This document shows, in pieces, positions 1 to 7,104 of a DNA stretch of 8,542 bases (the first letter of the stretch is position 1; each line of letters starts with the position of its first letter). The notes beneath the pieces were generated by a model. That model saw only the letters and a program-made list of their open reading frames with translations. It was not told where the DNA came from and did not search any database. Position numbers and translations under genes: made by a program. Source of the stretch: Schlesneria sp. (GTDB lineage: Bacteria; Planctomycetota; Planctomycetia; Planctomycetales; Planctomycetaceae); NCBI GenBank assembly GCA_025353525.1, contig JANXOO010001073.1:1-8542 (forward strand), read 5' to 3'.

Positions 1-330
1 TGGCACTGCCGACGAGTCCGGTTGTCGCGTCGGATTTGAACGTTGCTGTGGCGTTCGTCGCGGAATCTCACGATCCCGGGATTTTGGAAGTAACAAACTC
101 GATGCGCTCGAATCATCCGGTTCCGAGCCAAAGTTTTCGACATCGTCAAACAATTCGATCTGGGATCGTCGCTTGGAACCGCGTGTGTTCGAGTCGAAAT
201 CAGAGACCGCGACATCGTCCAGTGGTGACGCCACCACCGGTGTGAATTGAGGTATCCCGAAGATTGCCAACGCCGGAACGGTGAGCACCGGAATCATCAA
301 CATGATCGTGGCGAGGCCATTCGAACGCAT
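1..330 (-). CDS. Hypothetical protein with N-terminal signal/anchor segment, 3' end beyond the left edge
   Basis: An open frame of 110 codons runs from an ATG at 330-328 to the window edge with no stop, so the gene is partial at its C-terminus. The start is well supported: AAGGAGGT, a perfect anti-16S match, lies 6 nt upstream (AGGAGG at 342-337). The product begins MRSNGLATIMLMIPVLTVPA and continues LAIFGIPQF. Residues about 6-28 form one hydrophobic segment that could be a signal peptide or membrane anchor; possible signal peptidase sites are ALA-I near residue 22 or VVA-S near residue 36. The rest is hydrophilic and low in complexity: an acidic/Ser stretch (LDDVAVSDFDSN, then FDDVENFGSEPDDSS), then a basic Arg/Pro/Gln-rich stretch. 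I recognise no domain. It is probably exported or membrane-anchored with a disordered tail. It is divergent from the activator gene at 954. Function unknown. Confidence 0.72.
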   Translation of the reverse strand, partial: MRSNGLATIMLMIPVLTVPALAIFGIPQFTPVVASPLDDVAVSDFDSNTRGSKRRSQIELFDDVENFGSEPDDSSASSLLLPKSRDREIPRRTPQQRSNPTRQPDSSAVP

Positions 331-336
331 AGTCCA

Positions 337-342
337 CCTCCT
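337..342 (-). promoter_or_regulatory. Ribosome binding site of the left-edge gene
   Basis: AGGAGG on the minus strand, within AAGGAGGT, is followed by a 6-nt spacer and then ATG at 330-328. It is the strongest Shine-Dalgarno in the window and decides the start of the partial gene. Confidence 0.8.
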
Positions 343-361
343 TGTGGCTCGTTTCCTTTAC

Positions 362-383
362 CGCTGACATTCCCTTGTCAGCG
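362..383 (-). promoter_or_regulatory. Leader hairpin upstream of the left-edge gene
   Basis: A perfect 8-bp inverted repeat, CGCTGACA and TGTCAGCG, is separated by a 6-nt loop. It lies in the presumed 5' untranslated leader of the minus-strand gene, about 20 nt upstream of its Shine-Dalgarno. It could be an mRNA hairpin or an operator for a dimeric repressor; the sequence alone does not decide. No T-tract follows, so a terminator is unlikely. Confidence 0.5.
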
Positions 384-401
384 TGTTTCCCGCAATTGAA
401 C

Positions 402-419
402 CGGGACAACCGGGACAAC
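402..419. repeat. Two tandem copies of a 9-bp unit
   Basis: CGGGACAAC occurs twice in tandem (402-410 and 411-419) and is followed by CCGG. With the preceding C, the tract begins CCGGG and ends CCCGG, so it also has inverted ends. It sits just downstream of the predicted minus-strand -10 hexamer, at the expected transcription start of the left-edge gene. It may be a protein-binding site or simple slippage; I cannot tell which. Confidence 0.5.
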
Positions 420-423
420 CCGG

Positions 424-452
424 ATCGTAAGTAAAGAACTCGAAACTGGCAA
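424..452 (-). promoter_or_regulatory. Candidate sigma70-type promoter of the left-edge gene
   Basis: On the minus strand TTGCCA (452-447) and TACGAT (429-424) are separated by exactly 17 bp. Each hexamer matches the consensus at four of six positions, including the TA..AT core of the -10. Transcription would start near 417, giving a leader of roughly 87 nt that contains the tandem repeat and the hairpin. This is a prediction from sequence only. Confidence 0.45.
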
Positions 453-690
453 TTGGAGATTGTCATTTCTCCAATCATGAACCATTTCTTCGAAGTTTGG
501 CACGCAATCGTGGGGCGAGATTCGATGATCGTTACGCAGCATTTTGACCGCAACCAGAAATTCGAAAATCAGAATCAGGATTATCTGGCTAAAAATAATC
601 CGCCGATTGAAAATTGTTCAACCTTGAAACGAATCCGTCATTAAAGAAATCAGACATCTGGTGACATTTGCGACCGAAAAACGTCGCGGA

Positions 691-700
691 TCAGTACTGA
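691..700. promoter_or_regulatory. 10-bp perfect palindrome, possible operator
   Basis: TCAGTACTGA is exactly self-complementary and lies in AT-rich non-coding DNA 254 bp before the activator start. A perfect 10-bp palindrome can arise by chance, so it is only a candidate binding site for a dimeric regulator. Confidence 0.25.
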
Positions 701-860
701 ATCAGGCCCTGTAACAAGCAATGAAAGACAATTTCAGTTGTGACGAAAATTCCGATTCTGACGGATTCGGAACGCTGGAAGTCCTGTCAACGTTGGAAAA
801 AAACGGGTCGCCAGCGTCGCAAAATATCTGCAAATTTACATATGACATACGCTCAGTGGC

Positions 861-890
861 TTGCAATTGGATGTTTTCGAGTCGTACGAT
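861..890 (+). promoter_or_regulatory. Candidate upstream promoter of the activator gene
   Basis: TTGCAA (861-866) and TACGAT (885-890) are separated by 18 bp. The -10 hexamer is identical to the one proposed for the divergent gene. Predicted by eye; it competes with the TATAAT box further downstream. Confidence 0.35.
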
Positions 891-910
891 AATGAATGAT
901 CGGCGAAATA

Positions 911-916
911 TATAAT
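911..916 (+). promoter_or_regulatory. TATAAT -10-like box before the activator gene
   Basis: A perfect TATAAT hexamer lies 37 bp upstream of the ATG, inside an AT-rich run. A start near 923 would give a leader of about 30 nt. The expected -35 position (around 888-893, GATAAT) is poor, so either the box uses another recognition element or the match is fortuitous. Confidence 0.35.
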
Positions 917-941
917 TTTTCGCTCACACCTTGCATCGGCC

Positions 942-945
942 AGGA
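942..945 (+). promoter_or_regulatory. Ribosome binding site of the activator gene
   Basis: AGGA followed by an 8-nt spacer and ATG at 954-956. It is a modest but correctly placed Shine-Dalgarno and supports this start codon. Confidence 0.55.
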
Positions 946-953
946 CAGAAACC

Positions 954-2996
954 ATGAACAGGCAAGCTCGCGAATCTGACACGGCCATTATCAAGACGAC
1001 CGCTGAACTTGTCGTGCGCAGTGGTCCGCTTGAAGGGACGAAGGTGGCGTTGAATTCGGGCCAGATCACGACGATCGGACGTGCAACGACCAATCGCCTT
1101 GTGATTCCAGACGAGATTTGCAGCCGCAACCACAGCGAAGTCTTTTTTGAAGCCGGGATCTGGAAACTGCGAGATCTAGGCAGTCGCAACGGAACCCGAA
1201 TCCACGGCGAACCGATCTCTGGCGACGTGCAACTGACCGAAGGTCGTCAATTCCAGATTGGCAGCACGTTCATCAGTTTTACGTTCGAAACCAAAGGAAA
1301 AACGCCGACTGAAAACGAAGCGGTTTATGACACAGTTCAGATCGCTCCGGTCGATACGGTTCGAACCGATTATCGCACCAGTTCCGATTCGCATCCTGAA
1401 ATTGTTCATCTGACCGACAAGACCCGGTACAGCTCGCTCGATTCTGAAGCCGGATCCGCACGCGATCGTGCCGGACAGGAAGCGCAACGCCTGGTCCGAC
1501 TGGGACTGAAGATGGGTGCCGAGTCCGACGTACGACGCTTGTCGGAAATTGTACTCGAAGGCTTGTTCGGAGTCACTTCGGCCGATATCGGTGCCGTGCT
1601 GCTGTACAAGGAAGTCGACGCAACGCATCCGGATCATGGAAAACTTGATGTCGTCGCCTACAAGTCGCTCGATTCGCGTCCGTTCGAACGAGTTTCCGAC
1701 TACGTGACGAGTGTGGCCCTCGAATCGCGTGCCGCTGTGGTCGCTCACGATGTCAGTTCCGACGACAAATTCAAATCGAGTGACAGTCTGCGTGCGATGC
1801 GGGCCGAAAGCATCATCTGTGCGCCAATTCGTACTGCTGACCGGATGCTCGGGTTGATACAGCTCTATTCGACGAATCCCGACAATCGACTGGAACCGGA
1901 CGATGCCGAATTCACGCTCGCCGTTGCGGACCAGCTTGCCGGTGCCCTTGATAACCTCAAGGAAAAAAGCCGCCTCGCCGCCGGGTTGGCCAGGGCCGAA
2001 ACCGAGAACAAAACGCTTCGCGAACAGTTGCTTATCGAAACAGAACTTGTCGGTGACAGTGAATCGATCCGTCGCCTGCGCGAACGAATTCTGAGGATTG
2101 CACCGACGGGTGCAACCGTTCTGATTCGGGGCGAAAGTGGCGTCGGTAAGGAACTGGTCGCACGCGCTATCCATCAACATAGCAATCGGGGCGGCGGTCC
2201 GTTCGTCACGATGAATTGTGCTGCACTCAGCGAAAGCCTGCTCGAGAGCGAACTGTTCGGGCACGAACGAGGATCGTTCACGGGCGCTGTCGGTCGCAAG
2301 ATCGGAAAGTTTGAACAGGCTCACGGGGGAACAATTTTTCTGGATGAAGTGGGAGAAATGAGTCCCGCGATTCAGGCGAAATTCCTGCGAGTTCTTGAGG
2401 GACACCCTTACGAGCGGGTTGGAGGAGGTGCCGAAGTACGCGTCGATGTGCGCGTCGTCGCCGCAACGAATCGGGATCTCGAAAATTCGGTCGATCAGGG
2501 TCGATTCCGCAAGGATTTGTACTTCCGCCTGCAAGTCATGGAACTGATTGTCGAGCCGCTACGAGACCGGCGAACCGATATCGCCATCCTGGCCAAGCAT
2601 TTCATGTATCGCTTTTCAAAGAAGTGCGGTCGAACCGTCACGTCAATTCTGCCGGGTGCCATGTCGACACTCGTGAATTACGGTTGGCCAGGTAACGTCC
2701 GCGAATTACAGAATACGATCGAACGAGCGGTCATCCTGTGCGCGGGCGAATCACTCGGACCCAGCGACATTCAGTTGTCGGCACTCGGCCGCAGCGAACA
2801 CTCGTCCGCCACGTCAGAGTCCAGTAGCGGATTCCGTCCGATTTCGATCGATCTTATCGAGCAGGAGCATATTCTCGCGACGCTCGAATGGACCAAATGG
2901 AACAAGTCCCAGGCCGCGCATATCCTTGGCATCGAACGTTCAACGCTCGATCGCAAGCTGAAGAGATACGAAGTCGAGCGACCGAGTCGTGGATGA
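954..2996 (+). CDS. FHA-GAF-sigma54 AAA+ activator with Fis-type HTH
   Basis: This 680-residue cytoplasmic activator would drive open-complex formation by sigma54 RNA polymerase through ATP hydrolysis. Residues about 20-112 form an FHA phosphothreonine-binding domain: GR at 42-43, SRNH at 57-60, LGSRNGT at 75-81. Residues about 178-335 are a GAF-type sensor domain, followed by a likely coiled coil (335-365). The AAA+ domain (about 365-590) has Walker A GESGVGKE (393-400), the sigma54-contact loop as GSFTGA (440-445), Walker B IFLDE (461-465), sensor I ATN (504-506), the arginine-finger region [10 protein letters not shown] (517-526) and sensor [11 protein letters not shown] (577-585). A Fis-type helix-turn-helix closes the protein (about 635-672, [18 protein letters not shown]). 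All ATPase motifs look intact. There is no response-regulator receiver, so the input is probably Ser/Thr phosphorylation read by FHA and/or a ligand bound by GAF. The gene overlaps the next by 8 nt. Its target promoters are unknown. Confidence 0.93.
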   Translation: MNRQARESDTAIIKTTAELVVRSGPLEGTKVALNSGQITTIGRATTNRLVIPDEICSRNHSEVFFEAGIWKLRDLGSRNGTRIHGEPISGDVQLTEGRQFQIGSTFISFTFETKGKTPTENEAVYDTVQIAPVDTVRTDYRTSSDSHPEIVHLTDKTRYSSLDSEAGSARDRAGQEAQRLVRLGLKMGAESDVRRLSEIVLEGLFGVTSADIGAVLLYKEVDATHPDHGKLDVVAYKSLDSRPFERVSDYVTSVALESRAAVVAHDVSSDDKFKSSDSLRAMRAESIICAPIRTADRMLGLIQLYSTNPDNRLEPDDAEFTLAVADQLAGALDNLKEKSRLAAGLARAETENKTLREQLLIETELVGDSESIRRLRERILRIAPTGATVLIRGESGVGKELVARAIHQHSNRGGGPFVTMNCAALSESLLESELFGHERGSFTGAVGRKIGKFEQAHGGTIFLDEVGEMSPAIQAKFLRVLEGHPYERVGGGAEVRVDVRVVAATNRDLENSVDQGRFRKDLYFRLQVMELIVEPLRDRRTDIAILAKHFMYRFSKKCGRTVTSILPGAMSTLVNYGWPGNVRELQNTIERAVILCAGESLGPSDIQLSALGRSEHSSATSESSSGFRPISIDLIEQEHILATLEWTKWNKSQAAHILGIERSTLDRKLKRYEVERPSRG

Positions 2997-5406
2997 TTCG
3001 TCGAAGTTCAGAAACGGACGCGGAAGGGCGAGCTCGTTGTGGCTCGCCCTTGCCATTGTCTGGGTTGTCGGATTCTGTCTCTGGTTTTTCAGCTTCGACC
3101 TTCCGAACAACAACATTCCGCGCCGCGAGCTTTGGCGAGCGCTTCCGTATCACATGCTCGATCTCGCCGATCCTCCGGTTGACCCCAAAGCGGCACCGTG
3201 GAGCTGGCTGTTTCTATTGCAACGGCTGCCGTTTCTGGCGATCGGAATCGCCGTTTGGCTGGGGGCGTGGGGCCTCGGCTCTCCTGTCGTTCACCGGATC
3301 TCGTTCGAATTCACCCGGTGCGAACGTCTTTTCTTCTCGCTGTGCCTTGGGCTGTCGGCTGTCTCGTTAATCGTGCTTTGCCTGGGACTGTCCAGGCAAC
3401 TTTCACCCTGGCCGCTCGCAATAATCCTGATGGTCGCGTTCTGCGTCGAAGTCAAATCGCGCCTCAAGCACCGTTCAAATATATCCATCTCGTCGGAAAC
3501 ACTGCCAAATCCGTTGATTGAAGATGCGCATTGGTCACGCCTGGACATGCTCTTCGTCACTGTCATCGCCGTCTTTGCCAGCTTTCAGATTCTGGGCGCG
3601 ATGACGCCGCAAATCGATTTCGATGCCGTGGCCTATCATCTCGGTGGACCCAAGGAGTGGTTCCTGAAAGGACAGATCGTTCGCCTGCCTCACAACGTCT
3701 ACACGAGCTTCCCGTTCCTCTCGGAAATGCTGATTCTGTCAGGAATGGTCCTGTTGGGTGACTGGCAATGGGGAGCTCTTGCCGGACAAGCGGTGATTGC
3801 CGGATTCGCACCACTCACAGCACTCGGGTTGTTCGCTGCTGGTCGGCGATGGTTCGGCGAAACCTCGGGCTGGTTGGCAGCTTTAGTCTATATGACATCG
3901 CCGTGGACCTATCGTATTTCGATTTTGGCAGGTGCCGAAGGGACTCTCAGTTGCTATTCGTTCGCCGCACTTTTTGCTGTGCTGCTTTTGCGAAGCCGGG
4001 TTGCCGACACACTGGCAGGAAACCGGTCGTTCGGACTGGTGTTGCTGGGCGGAGCGATGGCAGGGAGCAGTATGGCGTGCAAATACACGGGGTTGATCTC
4101 GGCCGTAATACCTCTCGGCCTGATTTCAGTCTGGACGGCAATCACGACCCGTCGCGAGCAACGGACTCGACGAGCGTTGATCAACGGCACAGTCTTCACG
4201 ATCGGCGTACTTGCAAGCGTCGGACCATGGCTTTTAAAAAACACTATCGAGACGGGCAATCCGGTCTACCCGCTTGCCGTTCGGGTTTTTGGCGGCATTG
4301 ATCGGGATGAAGAAATTGATGCCAAATTTCGCAGGGGGCACGCGAATCGATATACGAACTGGAACGAACGGTTGAGTGACCTTCCGGCGAAATTGACGGA
4401 TGCCCTAACGCGAAATGATTGGCACAGCCCTTTGATGTTTTGCCTCGCGCCGCTTTCGTTCTTCAGGTTTCGAAGACGCAACGCGAGCTCGAAACGGTTG
4501 CCGGTACTTGCGAAAGGGGGCACCGCCAATCCCGTGTCGGCCAGCGTGGCCGCAGACTCATCGCAGCAGTCGCTGCAACGAGTCGTTCTGTGCATCACAT
4601 GGCTGTACATCGTGTGGCAGTTCGTGACATGGTGGCTGTTGACGCATCATATTGATCGTTTTTACGTTCCGATGTTTTCTTCGGTCGCACTCCTTGCCGG
4701 AGCGGGCGCCACCTGGCCGACAACTGAATTTGCGCACATCACCCATCGGCGATGGACATTTTGGGGCTGGTTTTCAGGAAGCATCATCGGGGCATCGATT
4801 CTTTTTAACGCGCACGTCATGCTGCTGGTGGGAGGGTTCAACGCCGGGCGAATAGACCTGCTGGCTGCCCGAGAGATTGCTACAAGGACGACACCGCGAT
4901 TGACGTGGTTGAACGCGGAGTTTGACGCTGGCCATTTTCCGCCAGGTGCAAAGGTTCTGAGCGTCGGAGAGGCGCAGATGTTTCACGCGCGGTACCCCGC
5001 TCTGTACGAAACTGTCTTCAACCATTCGTTGCTGGAACGGATCTGTATGGAACCGGGCTCGAAGCCTCCTCAACTGCGACCGGTCGACGACATTCGAGCC
5101 GGGTTCCGTCGTCAGGGGATCACTCACATTGACGTGAACTGGGCCGAAATCCTGCGTTACCGCGCTCCGGGCAGTTACGGATACACCGACTTTGTACGAC
5201 CGGAAACGTTTCAGCAATTGCAACGGGCGGGAATCCTGGGAGCACCGTTGAATCTCCCCCGATCAATCGCATTGGCGCCACTCGGGAAGGACGCGGAAAA
5301 ACAATTGCAAACGTGGGGTCCAGGCTTGATCACACAGTCTGATGGTCGGCCAGCTTATGTTACGGGACAGATTTTTCCGGTCGTTCCGGATCGTGATATT
5401 CGATGA
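2989..5406 (+). CDS. Polytopic membrane protein of GT-C glycosyltransferase type
   Basis: This 805-residue integral membrane protein resembles the PMT/ArnT/RgtA-like GT-C superfamily, which transfers sugars from polyprenyl-phosphate donors outside the cytoplasmic membrane. The assignment rests on architecture and motifs. Hydrophobic segments lie near residues 16-36, 72-95, 112-133, 138-153, 184-204, 245-283, 293-303, 318-335, 347-386, 399-416, 480-492, 532-551, 560-574 and 592-616. The segment at 204 leads into a loop with [11 protein letters not shown] (208-218), whose acidic residues suit the GT-C metal/catalytic loop. KYTG (365-368), NPVYPL (424-429) and [11 protein letters not shown] (553-563) are further family-like motifs. 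Residues about 625-805 form a soluble C-terminal domain. The GTG at 2989 is the only sensible start: it precedes the first membrane helix, the next in-frame ATG lies past that helix, and the ATG at 2993 is out of frame. No good Shine-Dalgarno is seen, consistent with coupling to the upstream gene. The substrate is not deducible. Confidence 0.75.
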   Translation: MDDSSKFRNGRGRASSLWLALAIVWVVGFCLWFFSFDLPNNNIPRRELWRALPYHMLDLADPPVDPKAAPWSWLFLLQRLPFLAIGIAVWLGAWGLGSPVVHRISFEFTRCERLFFSLCLGLSAVSLIVLCLGLSRQLSPWPLAIILMVAFCVEVKSRLKHRSNISISSETLPNPLIEDAHWSRLDMLFVTVIAVFASFQILGAMTPQIDFDAVAYHLGGPKEWFLKGQIVRLPHNVYTSFPFLSEMLILSGMVLLGDWQWGALAGQAVIAGFAPLTALGLFAAGRRWFGETSGWLAALVYMTSPWTYRISILAGAEGTLSCYSFAALFAVLLLRSRVADTLAGNRSFGLVLLGGAMAGSSMACKYTGLISAVIPLGLISVWTAITTRREQRTRRALINGTVFTIGVLASVGPWLLKNTIETGNPVYPLAVRVFGGIDRDEEIDAKFRRGHANRYTNWNERLSDLPAKLTDALTRNDWHSPLMFCLAPLSFFRFRRRNASSKRLPVLAKGGTANPVSASVAADSSQQSLQRVVLCITWLYIVWQFVTWWLLTHHIDRFYVPMFSSVALLAGAGATWPTTEFAHITHRRWTFWGWFSGSIIGASILFNAHVMLLVGGFNAGRIDLLAAREIATRTTPRLTWLNAEFDAGHFPPGAKVLSVGEAQMFHARYPALYETVFNHSLLERICMEPGSKPPQLRPVDDIRAGFRRQGITHIDVNWAEILRYRAPGSYGYTDFVRPETFQQLQRAGILGAPLNLPRSIALAPLGKDAEKQLQTWGPGLITQSDGRPAYVTGQIFPVVPDRDIR

Positions 5407-5650
5407 CGCAGATACATAGTCAGGCTGCAGCGCGAGACGATCTCTGTACGTAACCCTGAATCAACAATGCAGCACCGAAATAACTACGTGGTGAGCCTGC
5501 GTCAAGTACGTTTCGGACGTTGCCATGACGTCTATCCCCTTCATTCCCTGTCTTCACTTCGGAATAAGTTCACAATTTGGCACCGTCCTTCATCGTGTTC
5601 ATCGCCGCCCGGTCCACGATCAAACCGACCACGCAATCGTTGACGCAGCG

Positions 5651-5688
5651 ACGTGGCGGCTCAGCAGTGGATTCGCCCTCCCGTTGAC
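5651..5688. repeat. Putative dispersed intergenic repeat of planctomycete type
   Basis: The segment containing CGGCTCAGCAGTGGATTC followed by GCCCTCCCGT resembles, from memory, a short intergenic motif frequent in planctomycete genomes (CGGCTCGGCAG, then a GCCTCGCCCTCCCGT end). A CGTTGAC heptamer lies on its left (5638-5644) and again at its right end (5682-5688). Only one copy is in the window, so repetition cannot be shown here. Confidence 0.3.
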
Positions 5689-5719
5689 CAACTTCGCCGG
5701 TCTAAAGTGAGGTATCCTC

Positions 5720-5875
5720 ATGATTCCATTCCGCAAACAAAAATCGCAGTTACCGCGCGACACACGTCGGGAAACGATGCGACTAAGGAACAAAAAATGT
5801 AACAGGAAGCCTGGCTTCGCCCCCCCATGGACGGCTTTGCCGCTTAACAGTCGACCTTTCCTCGTTGTACTCTGA
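5720..5875 (+). CDS. Possible small basic protein (51 aa), doubtful
   Basis: An ATG at 5720 opens 51 codons ending in TGA at 5873-5875. AAAGTGAGG upstream offers an AGG at 5710-5712, 7 nt from the start. The product begins MIPFRKQKSQLPRDTRRETM and its first 30 residues are very rich in Arg and Lys; no domain is recognised. The second half crosses the GC-rich hairpins, which argues that the frame is accidental. It could be a remnant or chance frame. Confidence 0.15.
   Translation: MIPFRKQKSQLPRDTRRETMRLRNKKCNRKPGFAPPWTALPLNSRPFLVVL
5792..5842 (-). terminator. Candidate terminator / hairpin cluster downstream of the FemAB-like gene
   Basis: Read on the minus strand, two hairpins occur in series. 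CGGC-AAA-GCCG (5842-5832) comes first, then GAAGC-CAG-GCTTC (5818-5806), followed about 8 nt later by a run of six T (5797-5792). The cluster starts about 70 nt after the minus-strand stop codon at 5913-5911. Short stems and the gap before the T-run make it a weak intrinsic terminator; it could equally be a REP-like element. Confidence 0.35.
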
Positions 5876-5910
5876 CCCAAAAATGTGGTAGCAACCGGCC
5901 TGTGAACACG

Positions 5911-6996
5911 TCAACAGGGTGCCCGATATGCCGGAAAGAATCCTTCCGGCGGGCTGCAAGTTCTGCCCGCGCGGTCTTCCCATTGCTGGCATAGCCTGCC
6001 GTATGCGTCCGGGTCCGAGACTAAACGCCAGGTGTAGAACGGTGCTCGCAGTTCCGAGAATCCTGCTTTGAACTCGAACAGGGAATCTTCAGTTCCGCCG
6101 TAACCACCGCCCAGATGCAACATCCGGTTGCCACGCTCTTTCGCCCAGGTGCGAACGGAATCGACAAAGACTTTTGACGGATACTGGCTGAAAAATTCGT
6201 CCGTCGTTCCGCTCAGATGATATTGAACGATGCCGCTGACTTCAGAAAAGATTCCTCCGCACGCAACGGCTCCGTCTTTCTTGCAAATCGCCAGATGCAA
6301 AACGTCGCCGATTGCGTCGCGAAGTTCCGAGAAATATGATCGCGAAAAAAAGTAGTTCTCACTCGCACCGACGCGCCGCATTGTTTCCGTGTACGCTCGA
6401 AAGAATTCGTCGAAATCCTTCCAGTCCGATTGAATTTCGACTGTGAAGCCGTTCTTTCTGGCTCGATTAATCGGATTCTTGTGGCTTCCTCGTGTTTGCC
6501 GCCACAGTTCCGCCTGCGGCACGGTCAGGTCGATACAGACCGTGTGACAGTGCGACACCAGGTACCCGGCCTTACGAAGTGGCTCAAGCGGAAACGGGAT
6601 CGATGGATGCGTTCGGACAAACGCGCTGACGATGCCCCGCGACTTCAAACCCTGGCTCAATTCGCGAAGGGCTTCGGCAAGAAACGAATCAACAGAATCG
6701 TCACTCGGGCCGATCACCAGCGGACTGGCGTACCCGTACGGAGTAATCGCATCGTACAACATCGTTGCCGAGCCACACGCCGCCGGGATGGGCCGAACGA
6801 TCAGTGCCAGCAGGAACCGACGTCCGTTGTCATCGTCTGCATGGAAAGCAAGCGGTTGGCCATCGCGGTTCGGAGCACACAGCGGATCTGTGGCGCTGAG
6901 TTCTACGTACCGGGGCAAATGATAAAAGTCGTAGGCAGAGTCGGCGAGAAATCGACTCCACAATCCCGAATCTGGCCCAATGAACTCACATCGCAT
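5911..6996 (-). CDS. FemAB-like / GNAT-fold acyltransferase
   Basis: This 361-residue protein without signal peptide belongs to the FemAB-like GNAT group (Acetyltransf_6 type), whose members transfer aminoacyl or acyl groups to cell-wall or polysaccharide precursors. Two tandem GNAT-like halves are visible. The N-terminal half (about 1-155) ends with HTVCIDLTVPQAELWRQ. The second half begins with GSHKNPINRARKNG (170-183), a typical FemAB-like basic helix, and contains ACGGIF (245-250), VQYHLSGTTDEF (257-268) and HLGGGYGGTEDSLFEFKAGF (294-313), the most diagnostic stretch. The ATG at 6996-6994 is preceded by GGGGAT, 6 nt away, a mediocre ribosome binding site. The gene lies 108 bp downstream of gnd on the same strand and may be read through from it. 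The acyl donor and acceptor are not predictable. It may belong to envelope-polymer synthesis, but no partner gene is adjacent. Confidence 0.82.
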   Translation of the reverse strand: MRCEFIGPDSGLWSRFLADSAYDFYHLPRYVELSATDPLCAPNRDGQPLAFHADDDNGRRFLLALIVRPIPAACGSATMLYDAITPYGYASPLVIGPSDDSVDSFLAEALRELSQGLKSRGIVSAFVRTHPSIPFPLEPLRKAGYLVSHCHTVCIDLTVPQAELWRQTRGSHKNPINRARKNGFTVEIQSDWKDFDEFFRAYTETMRRVGASENYFFSRSYFSELRDAIGDVLHLAICKKDGAVACGGIFSEVSGIVQYHLSGTTDEFFSQYPSKVFVDSVRTWAKERGNRMLHLGGGYGGTEDSLFEFKAGFSELRAPFYTWRLVSDPDAYGRLCQQWEDRAGRTCSPPEGFFPAYRAPC

Positions 6997-7011
6997 CCAA
7001 AATCCCCGGCA

Positions 7012-7072
7012 GGCGAGCGGGCAACGGCATTCGCAACCGGCAGCCCGAAGTCAGTGCCATTGGGCGAGCGGG
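7012..7072. repeat. Pair of 10-bp direct repeats in the gnd-femAB gap
   Basis: GGCGAGCGGG occurs at 7012-7021 and again at 7063-7072, 51 bp apart, in the 108-bp gap between the two minus-strand genes. The second copy runs into the hairpin at 7069-7087. The pair suggests a repeated extragenic element rather than chance, but no further copies are visible. Confidence 0.45.
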
Positions 7073-7087
7073 GGAGTGAATCCCCCG
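7069..7087 (-). terminator. Hairpin downstream of gnd, possible terminator or REP-like element
   Basis: CGGGGGA and TCCCCCG form a perfect 7-bp GC-rich stem with a 5-nt loop, starting 17 nt after the gnd stop codon. On the minus strand no T-tract follows, so it does not fit a classical intrinsic terminator. It could slow or partly stop transcription into the FemAB-like gene, or stabilise the 3' end of the gnd transcript. Confidence 0.45.
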
Positions 7088-7104
7088 ATTCCAGGAGTCC
7101 GCTT

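Larger units (their letters stand above)
331..953. other. Divergent intergenic region of about 620 bp
   Basis: No convincing gene is seen. The stretch is visibly more AT-rich than the flanking genes, especially 550-660. Its left third holds the leader and promoter of the minus-strand gene, and its right end holds the putative promoter of the activator gene. Between them are weak symmetric elements: GCGAC/GTCGC around an 8-nt loop (670-687), the 10-bp palindrome at 691-700, and TTCCGA/TCGGAA (750-772). Short open frames at 453-644 and 721-915 lack a Shine-Dalgarno and coding character. Confidence 0.6.
5407..5910. other. Intergenic region between convergent genes, about 500 bp
   Basis: No convincing gene is seen. 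The left half (5407-5630) shows nothing I can name; no clear terminator follows the plus-strand membrane-protein gene. The right half holds a repeat-like segment at 5651-5688, a 5-bp hairpin TGAGG-TAT-CCTCA at 5708-5720, and two GC-rich hairpins next to an A6 run at 5792-5842. Short open frames in both strands (5525-5710 plus, 5620-5880 minus) look like shadows of these elements. Confidence 0.55.

Noticed and set aside
498..513. TGGCACG-containing site as a sigma54 -24/-12 promoter
   Set aside because: The GG is present, but the base pair expected 10 nt later is TG rather than GC, and the TTGC element is missing.
200..553. 117-codon minus-strand frame overlapping the left-edge gene
   Set aside because: It is in another frame from the gene that has the perfect ribosome binding site, and it reads through the promoter and leader elements.
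721..915. 64-codon plus-strand frame before the activator gene
   Set aside because: No Shine-Dalgarno, no domain, and it overlaps the probable activator promoters.
1176..2534. 452-codon open frame antisense to the activator gene
   Set aside because: It lies wholly inside a gene with intact domain motifs, its translation has no recognisable domain, and long antisense frames are expected from the codon bias of GC-rich genes.
2993..2995. ATG as the start of the membrane-protein gene (ATGA overlap)
   Set aside because: It is not in frame with the 805-codon gene; the in-frame start is the GTG at 2989.
7042..7058. Minus-strand TGGCAC site upstream of the FemAB-like gene as a sigma54 promoter
   Set aside because: GG is followed after 10 nt by GG, not GC, so the invariant -12 element is not met.
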